Assembly: GCF_000682755.1 (NCBI RefSeq)
Contig: NZ_AWFF01000109.1
Coordinates: forward strand, 1 to 64,000
Source: Hyphomonas beringensis
GTDB taxonomy: Bacteria; Pseudomonadota; Alphaproteobacteria; Caulobacterales; Hyphomonadaceae
Length of the DNA stretch: 64,000 nt
Reading direction: 5' to 3'
Below the pieces are notes generated by a model, which was given only the letters and a program-made list of their open reading frames with translations, ran no database searches and was not told where the DNA came from. The translations under genes were made by a program, and so were the position numbers. How positions within the stretch are numbered: position 1 is the first letter of the stretch; the number at the start of each line of letters is the position of its first letter. Below are positions 34,968 through 44,800 of the stretch, piece by piece.

Positions 34968-36269
34968 GTGTCACTGAGAGCGGCCATCATGTCGCGCATT
35001 GCGCGGTATCTGACCTCTTCTGAAAGATTGGCGGCGGCCCGCGCCAAAGCGGAGAGACGTCGAGTGGCAAAGGGAGAGGCGCATTTGGTGGAGTACTTTC
35101 ATGATACAAGTGATCCGTATTCCTATCTTGTCTCTCAAATCCTCGTGGAATTTGCACGGCGCTATGATGTGGATCTAAAGATCCACCTGGTTGCGCCGCC
35201 TCCAGACTGGGCTGCTCCAGAACGGGAGCAATTGGCTGCCTGGTCGCGCCTGGACTCACACAGACTGGCGGAAAAGGCGGGGCTGAACTTTCAGGATCCG
35301 GGCATAACGCCTCCTGCCGAAGAGATAGAACAGGCCGAGGCTGAGCTTCTGGACGCGTTGAAGACAGGAGCTTTCGTGCAGCAAGCTGCACGGATTGGGG
35401 GGACGCTGTGGGGAAGGGGCTTGTCTGGAAATGACAAGCCCCTTCGAGAAGACGTCGCCGCCGGAAAGGTCGATGGCAGCGCACGGCGTGAGGCGCTGGG
35501 GCATTACCTTGGCGCGACGTTTCATTATGCGGGCGAGTGGTATTGGGGGCTGGACCGCTTGCACTATCTGGAGGCGCGGCTGCGTGCGCTTGGCGCAGTA
35601 AAGCCGGGCTGCCCGGAGACGCCTATTTTTGTGCCCCCGGTTTGCCCCGCGTCTGATGTTTCTAATCGTGTTCCGGAGGGTACAGAGCTTCAGTATTATC
35701 TCTCGTTTCGAAGTCCCTACACATACATTGTCGCTGAGCGCGTGAAGGCCTTGGCAGAGTCTTATGGAGCGCGCCTGAGATTAAGGTTTGTCTTGCCCAT
35801 GGTGATGCGAGGTCTGCCCGTGCCGCGCATGAAGGGGATGTACATAACCAAGGACACTGCGCGGGAAGCCCGCCGCCTGGGTGTTCCGTTTGGCAAGATT
35901 GCTGACCCCGTGGGCGAGCCGGTTGAACGTGGATATTCGCTCTTGCCCTGGGCCATATCAGAGGGAAAGGGCTTTGAGTTCTGTCTCAGCTTCATGCGGA
36001 ACGTCTGGTCTGAAGGCGTTGATGCGGGCAGCGCGAAGGGTATGGAAGTTATCGTCAAGGAAGCAGGCCTAAACTGGAAACAGGCCAGCAATATCATGGG
36101 CAATGATGACTGGCGAGCAGAGGCGGAGGCTAACCGCGCCGAGATGTCGGAGTTGGGGCTTTGGGGCGTCCCAAGTTTCAGGGTTGGTAATGTCTATACA
36201 TGGGGGCAGGACCGTTTGTGGGTCATTGAAGACGAGCTCAAAAGGCTCGCAAGGGGGAATAAGTCATGA
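34968..36269 (+). CDS. Tandem DsbA-fold protein (2-hydroxychromene-2-carboxylate isomerase-like)
   Basis: A protein of about 433 residues made of two thioredoxin-superfamily DsbA-like domains. The first starts near HLVEYFHDTSDPYSYLVSQIL, the second near LQYYLSFRSPYTYIVAERV. In both, the catalytic CxxC is replaced by a Ser/Asp-Pro-Tyr motif, as in glutathione-dependent 2-hydroxychromene-2-carboxylate isomerases and kappa-class glutathione transferases. It ends with the usual LWGVPSFRVGN segment. An isomerase or GSH-transferase role is plausible; the substrate is unknown. Start choice is uncertain: GTG at 34968 with AGAGG upstream, or ATG at 34989. It overlaps the next gene by ATGA. Confidence 0.8.
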   Translation: MSLRAAIMSRIARYLTSSERLAAARAKAERRRVAKGEAHLVEYFHDTSDPYSYLVSQILVEFARRYDVDLKIHLVAPPPDWAAPEREQLAAWSRLDSHRLAEKAGLNFQDPGITPPAEEIEQAEAELLDALKTGAFVQQAARIGGTLWGRGLSGNDKPLREDVAAGKVDGSARREALGHYLGATFHYAGEWYWGLDRLHYLEARLRALGAVKPGCPETPIFVPPVCPASDVSNRVPEGTELQYYLSFRSPYTYIVAERVKALAESYGARLRLRFVLPMVMRGLPVPRMKGMYITKDTAREARRLGVPFGKIADPVGEPVERGYSLLPWAISEGKGFEFCLSFMRNVWSEGVDAGSAKGMEVIVKEAGLNWKQASNIMGNDDWRAEAEANRAEMSELGLWGVPSFRVGNVYTWGQDRLWVIEDELKRLARGNKS

Positions 36270-37351
36270 AGCTGTTTGTTCGTTTGCTGATATTTGTGGG
36301 GGCTCTAATCTGTCTTGGGATTGGCGGCTATCAGCTATTCAAACCGCAACTGGCAGAGATGGCCTTTCGGAAAGCTGTAAAAGCAGGGGTCGGTGTTGAC
36401 CGGTCCGAGACTCTACCCGACGGGCTGCATGTCTTTGTCTGCGGCGCCGGCACGCCGCTGCCGGATCCGAAGCGTTCCGGCGCATGCTTGGGGGTTTTGG
36501 CTGGCAGCAAGGCTCTGGTGATTGATGCTGGTTCCGGTGGATCTCGTAATCTGACGCGCATGGGTTTCCCACTTTCGAAAGTCGACCATGTCTATCTGAC
36601 GCATCTGCATTCAGATCACATGGACGGCCTGGGTGAGTTGCTGATGCAGGCTTGGGTAAATGGCCAGCGTGATGAGCCACTGCCGGTTTCCGGGCCGAGA
36701 GGCGTTGACGAAGTCATTGATGGCTTCAATCAGGCTTATCGAATCGATGGACAGTTTCGCACGGCTCATCATGGTGTTGATATTGCCAATCCGGCAGGCC
36801 GTGGCGGCGAAGGAGACGTTATCAGCCTTCCTGCAGGGCCGGGCAGTCAAGCCATAGTATATGAGGACGGCGACCTCACCATAACGGCCTACAGCGTGAG
36901 TCACGCGCCCGTGGAGCCTGCTTTCGGATACCGGATCGATTATAAAGACCGCTCCGTATCGATCAGCGGAGACACGATTTACGACCCGAATTTGGTCGCA
37001 AACTCAAGGGACGTCGATCTCTTGTTCCATGAGGCGCTGAACCCTGAAATGGTCGGCGTGATGCGCGACGCTGCAAAGGCTCGTGGGCAGGACCACATAG
37101 CGCAAATCATGGATGATATTCTGACGTACCATGCCACGCCCCTGGATGCGGCGCGCGCCGCAAAAGAGGCAAATGCCAGACAGCTGGTCTTCTACCATAC
37201 GATCCCGCCCATGCCGTCTAAGGTATTGTACGGAGTGTTCACAAAGGGTACGCGGGACATATATGACGGTAAGATCACTGTGTCTGAAGATGGCATGATA
37301 TTCAGCCTGCCATCAGGAACAGACAAAGTGGAGATGACAAAAGGGTTCTAG
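36266..37351 (+). CDS. MBL-fold metallo-hydrolase, membrane-anchored (RNase Z-like group)
   Basis: A 361-residue metallo-beta-lactamase-fold hydrolase with an N-terminal membrane helix at residues 5-24. The metal site HLHSDHMDG lies in LTHLHSDHMDGLGELL, with further ligands in SVSHAPVEPAFGYR (His), ISGDTIYDP (Asp) and VFYHTIPP (His). The arrangement resembles the RNase Z/arylsulfatase-like branch, but the helix points to an envelope enzyme rather than tRNA processing. It overlaps the DsbA-like gene by 4 nt and directly abuts the TetR gene, so all three are one operon. Confidence 0.88.
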   Translation: MKLFVRLLIFVGALICLGIGGYQLFKPQLAEMAFRKAVKAGVGVDRSETLPDGLHVFVCGAGTPLPDPKRSGACLGVLAGSKALVIDAGSGGSRNLTRMGFPLSKVDHVYLTHLHSDHMDGLGELLMQAWVNGQRDEPLPVSGPRGVDEVIDGFNQAYRIDGQFRTAHHGVDIANPAGRGGEGDVISLPAGPGSQAIVYEDGDLTITAYSVSHAPVEPAFGYRIDYKDRSVSISGDTIYDPNLVANSRDVDLLFHEALNPEMVGVMRDAAKARGQDHIAQIMDDILTYHATPLDAARAAKEANARQLVFYHTIPPMPSKVLYGVFTKGTRDIYDGKITVSEDGMIFSLPSGTDKVEMTKGF

Positions 37352-37954
37352 GTGACCAAGACTGGCCAGACACTTGCAGCCGGCGAAAAGGCCGATGGCC
37401 GCCGCCAGCGTAGCGAAAGAAGTCGGGCGCAAATCGTCGACGCCATGTTCGCCCTCATACAGGAAGGGGACATGTCCCCTAGCGCGGCCAGCGTTGCAGA
37501 GCGCGCCGGTGTTGGCCTCCGAACCGTATTCCGCCATTTTGAGGATATGGATAGCCTGTATGGCGAGATAGCTGAGATCATCACTGCGGAGGTCATGCCA
37601 AAAGCAAAGGCCCCGTTTACGGCCCCTGACTGGAGGGGCAACCTGTCCGCTCTGATCAGCCGGCGCGCCGAGATCTACGAAGAGATTTTCTCGATGCGTG
37701 TGTCTGCCAATCTCAGACGCTTTCAGTCTCCCTTCCTGATGGAAAAATACTACAGCACGCTGGAAATGGAGCGCGCGACGCTTCAGGCTATGCTGCCGGA
37801 TACCATTGTGAAGGATAAGGTTCTGTTTGCCGCAGTCGAAGCGGCCGTTGCCTTCCAGACATGGCGTCGCCTGCGTCAGGATCAGAATCTGGATGTGCCG
37901 GAGGCAGAGAAAGTGGTGCGGCGCATGACGGACGCGCTTCTGACGGATTACTGA
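37352..37954 (+). CDS. TetR-family transcriptional regulator
   Basis: A 200-residue regulator. The N-terminal helix-turn-helix is AASVAERAGVGLRTVFRHFEDMDSLYGEI (residues about 47-75); the rest is the helical ligand and dimer domain. It begins with GTG immediately after the MBL stop codon. The two TGACAC-N5-GTGTCA-like palindromes, before this operon and before the sulfatase, are the obvious candidate targets. That would make the system autoregulated. The ligand is unknown. Confidence 0.9.
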   Translation: MTKTGQTLAAGEKADGRRQRSERSRAQIVDAMFALIQEGDMSPSAASVAERAGVGLRTVFRHFEDMDSLYGEIAEIITAEVMPKAKAPFTAPDWRGNLSALISRRAEIYEEIFSMRVSANLRRFQSPFLMEKYYSTLEMERATLQAMLPDTIVKDKVLFAAVEAAVAFQTWRRLRQDQNLDVPEAEKVVRRMTDALLTDY

Positions 37955-37987
37955 TCTGCCGACACTGGATACCGATACCGGGCGATA

Positions 37988-39661
37988 TCAGTTTGCCCAC
38001 CAGACATATTCATCACCATCTACGGCAATCTCTGCACCGGTCTTGTCGATCGCGACAGGTGTCTCGATTGTGTAGGGATAGAGTACCGGAACGGCGCCCT
38101 CCTGATGCTTGCGTATCAGGGCTTCCAGCTCGGCAAGTTTTTCTGGTTCGCGCTGTGACAGGTCACTTTGTTCTGTAGGATCATCCGCGAGATTAAACAG
38201 CCAGGTCTTTTTCTGGCGGCCATCGACTTGCAGCTTCCAGTCGCCAGCGCGCACCACCTGATAGTAGCCACTTTGCCAGTAAAGGGCGCCATCGGCGCGG
38301 TCGAATTCACCTGATCCAGTGGCAAGAGGCAGAAGGTCCAGTCCGTCAATTTCGATCCCGTCAGGCGGTTCGGTGCCGGCGGCTGCGGCCAGTGTCGGCA
38401 TGACGTCAATATGCGCCACAGGAGTCTCAACGACCGTGCCTGGGGCAATGCGCGCTGGCCATTTCATGAAGAGGGGAACGCGAATGCCACCCTCAAACAG
38501 AGTGATCTTCCACCCTCTATAAGGCTGGTTGATGTCGGGTAGGCCGATATAGCCCGCGCCGCCATTGTCGCTGGACAAGACGATGATCGTGTTGTCGGCG
38601 AGACCTTCATCTTCCAGCTTGTCCATGACCTCGCCTACGCTGCGGTCAATGGCTCTCACCATGGCGGCATAGACCCTTAAGCGGTGAGGCTGGATATCGC
38701 CCACTGCGTCGTAATCCTCTCGCGTAGCCTGCAAGGGTGTATGCACGCCCCAATGCGCTAGATAGAGGAAGAAAGGTCGGTTCCTGTTGGCTTCGATCAC
38801 CTTCTTGGCCTCATCCGTCCAGTAGTCAGTCAGATATCCGCCGGGTTCGAACAAATCCCCTGAATTGTACGAGGTGGCATACTGCGCGCGCGCCCACAGG
38901 AATTTGTCGATTGGGTCAAAGTCCAACTCGGCATTCACCACGTCTGGGTCATCCTTGGGCAGATAGAACATGTTCTCCATATTCAGGCTTTCATAGAAGC
39001 CCTGAGATATGGCGCGGGACTCCTCATTCTGCCCCAGATGCCATTTGCCGATATGAACGGTATGATATCCTTGCGCCTGAAGAACCTCGGCCAGGGTGAC
39101 CTCCGTTCCTGGTAGGCCCTGTTCTGCATAGGGAAGAGCTGTCTTTGCTGCCTCCTTGTTGTAATCAAGCGGGGGAAGTGTGCCGCGCGCCTCATCATTT
39201 GCAAACATTGATACAATACGTCCCATACCTGCCGGGGTCGGGGTAAACTCAAACCCTGTCCGTGTCGGATATCGGCCGGTCAGCAACATGGCTCGTGAAG
39301 GAGCGCACGTGCCGCTACCGGAATAGGCCTGAGAGAAGATCGCGCCTTCGCGCGCCAACCTGTCGATGTTCGGCGTCGGGACCAGTCCTCCGGCAACGCC
39401 CCCTCCGAAGGTGGAGATGTCATTGATTCCAAGGTCATCAATCAGGATGAAGACGATGTTTGGGGGACGGTCCTGAGCGGGCTCGGTGGCTGTTTCAGGC
39501 CCCGCCTGCCATGTTATCGTTTGGTTCGGCGCGACGTCCATCCTGTCCCGACTGGTAACAAGCTTCAAGATGATCGCCTTGCGATTGAGATAGGTGAGGC
39601 TAACCGCGCTTGTAAGAATGATTGCCAGAGCCGTGCACATTATCAATAATCTGTTGCTCAT
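37988..39661 (-). CDS. Sulfatase (formylglycine-dependent, arylsulfatase-like)
   Basis: A 557-residue exported hydrolase with an N-terminal signal or anchor helix (residues 5-24). The metal-binding start of the domain is NIVFILIDDLGINDIS. The catalytic cysteine is in GTCAPSRAMLLTGRYPTR, the C-x-P-S-R signature converted to formylglycine. Further landmarks are VHIGKWHLGQ and LSSDNGGAGY. The maturase is not in the window. The closest likeness is to arylsulfatases that act on small or oligosaccharide sulfate esters. It faces the DUF4345-like gene across a short regulatory region with a palindrome, which links its control to the TetR operon nearby. Confidence 0.92.
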   Translation of the reverse strand: MSNRLLIMCTALAIILTSAVSLTYLNRKAIILKLVTSRDRMDVAPNQTITWQAGPETATEPAQDRPPNIVFILIDDLGINDISTFGGGVAGGLVPTPNIDRLAREGAIFSQAYSGSGTCAPSRAMLLTGRYPTRTGFEFTPTPAGMGRIVSMFANDEARGTLPPLDYNKEAAKTALPYAEQGLPGTEVTLAEVLQAQGYHTVHIGKWHLGQNEESRAISQGFYESLNMENMFYLPKDDPDVVNAELDFDPIDKFLWARAQYATSYNSGDLFEPGGYLTDYWTDEAKKVIEANRNRPFFLYLAHWGVHTPLQATREDYDAVGDIQPHRLRVYAAMVRAIDRSVGEVMDKLEDEGLADNTIIVLSSDNGGAGYIGLPDINQPYRGWKITLFEGGIRVPLFMKWPARIAPGTVVETPVAHIDVMPTLAAAAGTEPPDGIEIDGLDLLPLATGSGEFDRADGALYWQSGYYQVVRAGDWKLQVDGRQKKTWLFNLADDPTEQSDLSQREPEKLAELEALIRKHQEGAVPVLYPYTIETPVAIDKTGAEIAVDGDEYVWWAN

Positions 39662-39679
39662 AGGGGCCCTCGCAAATAT

Positions 39680-39700
39680 ATTGACACATTAAATGTCAAT
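39680..39700. promoter_or_regulatory. Operator-like palindrome, TGACAC-N5-GTGTCA type (copy 2)
   Basis: ATTGACA (39680-39686) and TGTCAAT (39694-39700) are perfect 7-bp arms. Aligned as TTGACAC-N5-ATGTCAA it shares half-site and spacing with the palindrome at 34892-34916. It sits in the 74-nt divergent promoter region between the sulfatase and the DUF4345-like gene, within range to control both. Part of it also resembles a -35 box (TTGACA). Confidence 0.65.
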
Positions 39701-39735
39701 AGTAGCGTGAGGCGTCAAGAAGGGGAGGAAAGAAT

Positions 39736-40113
39736 ATGATTTGGCTGGGACGTATATGTACGGGGCTTGTGTTCCTGTTTTCACTGATGATGGCGGGAAT
39801 GGCCTTCGTGTCACCGGACCGCATGGCGGAAACCTTGGGGCTCGGCGCAGTAACAGGGCTGGGACAAAACACAGTGAGGGCAGATATGGGGGCCTTTTTC
39901 CTGGCGAGCGTTATTGGCGCTGGCGGGGCTCTGTTTAAAGGCAGGATAACCTGGCTTTGGCTGCCAATTATGCTTTACGGGCTCGCTGTCACGGGGCGAT
40001 TTCTTGGGCTTGTGGTCTCCGGTGTGCCGGAAGGTGTGGCGCAGCCCATTATCATCGAACTTGTGATCGTGGCGCTTTCGGTGATTGGCCTACGGTTCTC
40101 CCGTCCGAATTGA
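39736..40113 (+). CDS. Small membrane protein, DUF4345-like
   Basis: A 125-residue integral membrane protein with four hydrophobic helices (about residues 4-26, 50-68, 72-90 and 100-118). The segment TVRADMGAFFLASVIGAG resembles the DUF4345 family, whose function is unknown. GGGGAGG precedes the ATG. It is divergent from the sulfatase and shares its palindrome, so it is probably induced together with it. Family assignment is moderate. Confidence 0.65.
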   Translation: MIWLGRICTGLVFLFSLMMAGMAFVSPDRMAETLGLGAVTGLGQNTVRADMGAFFLASVIGAGGALFKGRITWLWLPIMLYGLAVTGRFLGLVVSGVPEGVAQPIIIELVIVALSVIGLRFSRPN

Positions 40114-40134
40114 CCCGTCAACGCCACTAAGCGA

Positions 40135-41880
40135 TCACCTCTTTACTGTCGGCAGATTAACCGATCCGCCATAGAGCGTCTGGCGGGCGATGGCTGGGGC
40201 GGCGATTTCGCTCCAGACGCCGGACTTGTTTGGATGCGGCGGGAAAGCGGGAAAGTTTGAGGACGAAATATCCAACCTCAACCGTGAGCCCGGGGATAGT
40301 GTCCAGTCAATCGGGACAAGGTCGAAGGCGAGAGCGGTGCCAGCGGCTGCTGAAGAGGGGCGGTAGGTCTGTATGTCGTCGCGAATGTTGAGCACGCGGC
40401 CATCCTCGAAGACTTCTGAGATTTTCACTGTGAAAGCGGTTTCGGGTGCATCGGTCTGAACGTCGAGTGAAACCTCGATGCCTCCGGCGATGTGAAGTCC
40501 GGTGTCAAAGGGCTTGCTCAGGAATGAGAGGATGTCATCTCGTTCGCATGCCGTCTGGCCCTGGTCAGCAATGGCTGGTGGGGCGATGTTCGGATTGAGC
40601 AGGAAGGCCCCGCCATTGGTCTCGACTGGGTTCGCCGGGTCGTAGGTGTATTGCGCCACGGCCTCAGACGATGACGGAGCGGTCTCATCGAGGCTTCCCC
40701 CGCACGTCGCGGATCGGTCGAGCTGAGACAGGTGGAGTTGAAGCGGCTGGCGTTCGGCGGGAGGCCAGGAGGATGCAGTCTCCCAGCGGTCGGCGCCGTT
40801 TTCATAGTAGATGACGGGGTGTCGCAACGTTTCGGGGAGGGGAACGCCTTTCAGGTGATGGTCGAGCCAGGCGAGGGTCGTCTCGAACCCCTGGAAGCGT
40901 TTGTCAGTATAGTTCAGCTCATTGGTTAGCCCGCCATGCTGTCCGGGCTGGATCAGAAGAAGGCTGTCGGCGCGGTTCGGCAGGTCGTCCACCCGGTTCA
41001 GGGTGCCTTCCAGGAAGAAGTCATGCCAGCGGGCAATCCAGAGCACGGGCACTTGGACGGAGAGATAGGACTGGTCAATCTGGCGGTAGAAGTCCTGCTG
41101 CCAGTAGGGATCGGTCCTGTCGGGGTGGGCGATATAGTCCGCATAGGACGGCCAGGCGCCCATGAAGAGGTCTTTTGGGGCATCCTTTGCCGGGCGCACA
41201 GGGACAACGGTTTCCAGCCACTGTTCGGTGGCGTCTTCCTTGTCTTGTAGGGGATGAAAGATTTCCGCAGACCAGAGCCCGGCAATGCCCTGCGTAAAAT
41301 GGCTCCCGCGATAGACCATGTCATAGAACCCGCCATGCGAGGTTGTCGGGATGATTGTCTTCACCTCAGGGGGCAGACGGTCCGCAACGGCCCACTGGAC
41401 CAGTCCGAGATAGGAACCGCCGACGAGGGCAATCTCGCCGTTCTGGAAGTCCTGCTCTGTCAGCCAGTCGAGTGTATCGGTGCCGTCATCGGCTTCATGT
41501 TTCAGCGGGTACCACTCGCCTTCGGATTCGCCTTGTCCGCGAACGTCCTGATGGACGCAGGCATATCCGTATCTGACGTAATAGTGGCAGGTCAGGTATT
41601 TCTGGAACTGGTAGGCGTCGCGCACAAGGAGCGTTGGCCAGGGGCCGTCGCCGTCAGGTGTGTAGATGCGGGTCGACAGTTTCGTGCCATCCCGCATGGT
41701 GACCCATTCTGTCTCGACAGAGAAATCCGTATTTCGAAAGGCAGGGCGCGGGCCGATCAACTCCTTTGTGAAATGGTCGATCGCCCTTCGGCCCAGCGTC
41801 TGCCGGAAGGCGAAGCCGGTCATGGTGAGAAGGACGACAAGCGCCATCGCGCCGACGAGAATTTTTTGCCAGAGTTTCAT
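40135..41880 (-). CDS. CocE/NonD-family alpha/beta-hydrolase (peptidase S15 fold)
   Basis: A 581-residue hydrolase with an N-terminal signal or anchor helix (LVGAMALVVLLTMTGFAF). The alpha/beta-hydrolase core begins WVTMRDGTKLSTRIYTPDGDGPWPTLLVRDAY, with the oxyanion segment VHQDVRGQGESEGEWYPL. The nucleophile is in LVGGSYLGLVQW (G-G-S-Y-x-G). The C-terminal jelly-roll domain ends SRLRLDISSSNFPAFPPHPN, as in cocaine esterase and X-Pro dipeptidyl-peptidase. It probably cleaves an ester or amide in the periplasm. It starts 8 nt after the GH106 stop and is the distal gene of the same minus-strand operon. Confidence 0.9.
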   Translation of the reverse strand: MKLWQKILVGAMALVVLLTMTGFAFRQTLGRRAIDHFTKELIGPRPAFRNTDFSVETEWVTMRDGTKLSTRIYTPDGDGPWPTLLVRDAYQFQKYLTCHYYVRYGYACVHQDVRGQGESEGEWYPLKHEADDGTDTLDWLTEQDFQNGEIALVGGSYLGLVQWAVADRLPPEVKTIIPTTSHGGFYDMVYRGSHFTQGIAGLWSAEIFHPLQDKEDATEQWLETVVPVRPAKDAPKDLFMGAWPSYADYIAHPDRTDPYWQQDFYRQIDQSYLSVQVPVLWIARWHDFFLEGTLNRVDDLPNRADSLLLIQPGQHGGLTNELNYTDKRFQGFETTLAWLDHHLKGVPLPETLRHPVIYYENGADRWETASSWPPAERQPLQLHLSQLDRSATCGGSLDETAPSSSEAVAQYTYDPANPVETNGGAFLLNPNIAPPAIADQGQTACERDDILSFLSKPFDTGLHIAGGIEVSLDVQTDAPETAFTVKISEVFEDGRVLNIRDDIQTYRPSSAAAGTALAFDLVPIDWTLSPGSRLRLDISSSNFPAFPPHPNKSGVWSEIAAPAIARQTLYGGSVNLPTVKR

Positions 41881-41888
41881 GTCTCGTC

Positions 41889-44800
41889 TTACTCGCTGTC
41901 AGTGGGAATTGGCGGCGTTTGCGCTGACGCCAGGAAGTCGAGCTGAACAGGGCCGAAGAGCCCCATTGGCGCGAGCTCCTCTTGTTGTGGCAGGACCTGC
42001 TCGAGGAGTGGCACGCCCGCGAGCGCCTTGCCGACGAGTTCATTGCGCCTCGGTGGTTTGATGGTGAGCACCAGCGTGTTGCGGCCGGGCTGCAGAGCGT
42101 CGCCGAGATCGATCGACATGGGGACAAGGCCTGCCGGCGGAAAATCCTTGCCGTTCACACGAACCTGAACCACGCCCTCGACACGGCCAAGAGAAAGCCT
42201 CGTCCGGCAGGGGCAGGGCGCGGCCGTCTCAAGCTCAAATGCCGTTGAATAGATGAGCGGCTGATCGGCATGCCTGAACCCTTCGACGGTTCGAAGGTCC
42301 CGCAGTGATGTCTGGTCGTCCAGCGTGAACCCGCCAGATTTGATCGTCCATGGGCCGCCAATCTTTATCGATTTGAGGATCGCGCCCGGCGCAGGGCCAG
42401 TGCCGGAGATCGCCTCATCAGAGAAGATCAGGAAACGAGACTGAAGGCCTGCTAGGTCGACCTCATACGTGCCTGTCTCTGTTGGGGCAGCATCCCATGC
42501 AATGCCCCTAGCGGCGTCGAACCAGTAGGCATGGGCATGTTTACTCGCAGGCACGGCGATGGCGGTCCGCCGGTCGCGCGACTGGTTGACGAGAAAATGA
42601 ATTTCTGTCCCGGCGGTGAGATAGCGGGCGTAATGTCGGACTGCCTCGTTCTGGTCGAGGAGCAGCGCCGGGGCCAGCCAGTCGATAAGCTCTTTGGGCC
42701 TTGATGGCCGGCCACTTGAGGCGAGCGCTGCAGCGGTTTGGGCAATCCAGGCGTCGTTCTCTTCGAAGTTCAGGAAGCCGGGCTGGCGTCTTGGGGGGGC
42801 GCCCCAGATGGTCACCCGATCTGCCATGTCTGCTGTCTCAGTCAGGGTGGCGAGCGTCGTGCGTTCGATCCAGGGAGCGTCCGCAATCAGGATGCGCACA
42901 CTTTCATCTGTAGCCGGATCAAGACGGGCGATGCCATCATCGTTGATCCAAGACCAAGTTACGCCGGCTTGGTTCAATTGCTCGATCAAAGGCCGGACCT
43001 GTTCCAGCCAGCGCAAGCGCGGGTCGATCAGGTCTTCCGGAGCGCGGTCCGGCAGCTTGCTGAAGGGAATGCTGATCGGCTCGTCCCGCTTCGCCTGCGA
43101 TTCGCCGGGGAGGGCCCCCATGAACAGGAACTCTTCTGAAAAGACGTCGGAATCCTCGATCTGATGCGGGAAGCCAAGAAACGGATAGTAGATGAAAAGG
43201 TCGGAGCGTTGATGGCCCGCTTTCAGAAGCGACTGAGCGCGCGTGATGTAGGCATTCATTTCGGGCAGCACTTCCCAGATCGGAGAGGCAGGCCCGTAAT
43301 TGCCCGAGAAATTGCTGTCATTCTCCGGCCCGGAGAAAGGGTACCAGCCCAGATCGCCAAACTCTTCTTTGTACGCGTCATCGTGCGGCACATAAGGGAT
43401 GCCGTGATAAATGATCTGGTTCACGCCGCTCAGGAAAAGCTTGTCGGCTGCTGCCTTTATTTGCGCCGGAGAGACGGCATAGGCGAGCTTGTACCACACA
43501 AAGGCCTCGGCCGAGACAACCGGCCTGCCATAGATTTCCGCGCCTGAAGTCGCGAGCTTGAGGGCGTATTCCGAGCCACCCGCGAAGAGCTGCTCGGTCT
43601 CAGGCATCGTGTTCTGCCCCATGGCCGCCAGGACGTCGAAATCAGATCCATATGTCTGCGCCTTTGAGACAAGGCCCCGTGCTTCTGCCCAATCCGCACT
43701 GGCCTTGGCGAAGCGCTCAATGATCAGATCTGACACCGTTTTCTGATAGTCGTGGCGAATCCGCTCATCATTTTGGTCCAGATGGAAGTCGGGCGCAGGT
43801 TGTTGGCGCCCAACTTCTGTCAGGAAGAAATTGTCGCGGGCTGGGATGAAGATCGCCGGCAGATGGGGCGTGAGGTCATATCCACGGCGCTTGCGGAATT
43901 CTTCAAGGATGTCGACCGAGCCGAGCCGATCCAGCTTGAACTCGAGACTGTCATTGAAGAAACCCATGAAGGGGTCGCCATAGAACTCGTCCAGTCCTGT
44001 GCGTGCGCCATAAGCATAGCCATAATGGCCAGAGACGATGTCCGCATCGAGATGATCGATAACATAACCGCTCTGCTTCGACGCGATGAGCGTCGGCGCT
44101 TCGCCAGCCGGCTGGGCGTAAATTGCCATAATCGCCCAATCGCCATCCGGCGCGTCCCAGTTGATCCGGCCGTCATCGACAAAGCCCGTAAGCTGCACCA
44201 CGGACTGGGGTACAAGACTAACGGTGTTGGTCACGTCCAGCGGATTGGATGCATGCTTGCCATCCCTCACTTTGGCGGCCAGCACAGCCAGTAATTGCCG
44301 CTCCTCAGGGACAAAATTCGACAGATCTGCGCCGAAGAAGATCTCTCCGACAGCCATCGCAACGTCGTTGTAGCGGGGCTCTGGTGCGGGCAGGTCAATG
44401 TCGATCAGGCGGCCGCCTTTAACGTGCTTTTCGGCGTAGCGGATTTCCTTCATACCTTCGGTTACCGGAACTTCTGGGCCGCCAGCGGGCCAACCGCTGA
44501 GATGGTTCAGGTAGACCTGCATGTCCAACTGCCTGGCGCAGGACATGACTCGGCTTAGCGTCGTGTAGTAATCTTCGCTGTCGAAGCTGTTGATGCTGGC
44601 CTGCCAGGTCTCGTCCTCAATGATGGCGAGGCCCGCATTGAAAGGCTGTATCTCGACCCCGCCAAAACCGGCATCATGCAGGTCTGCCAGCTGGGTGCAG
44701 GCCGTATCCGCGTCCACGTCGCCGCCAGGCCACCACCAGCGCGTCCACGGCCGGGTCTCGCTGTTGAGCAGAGCATCGTCGGCGAAGGAGGAAATTGACT

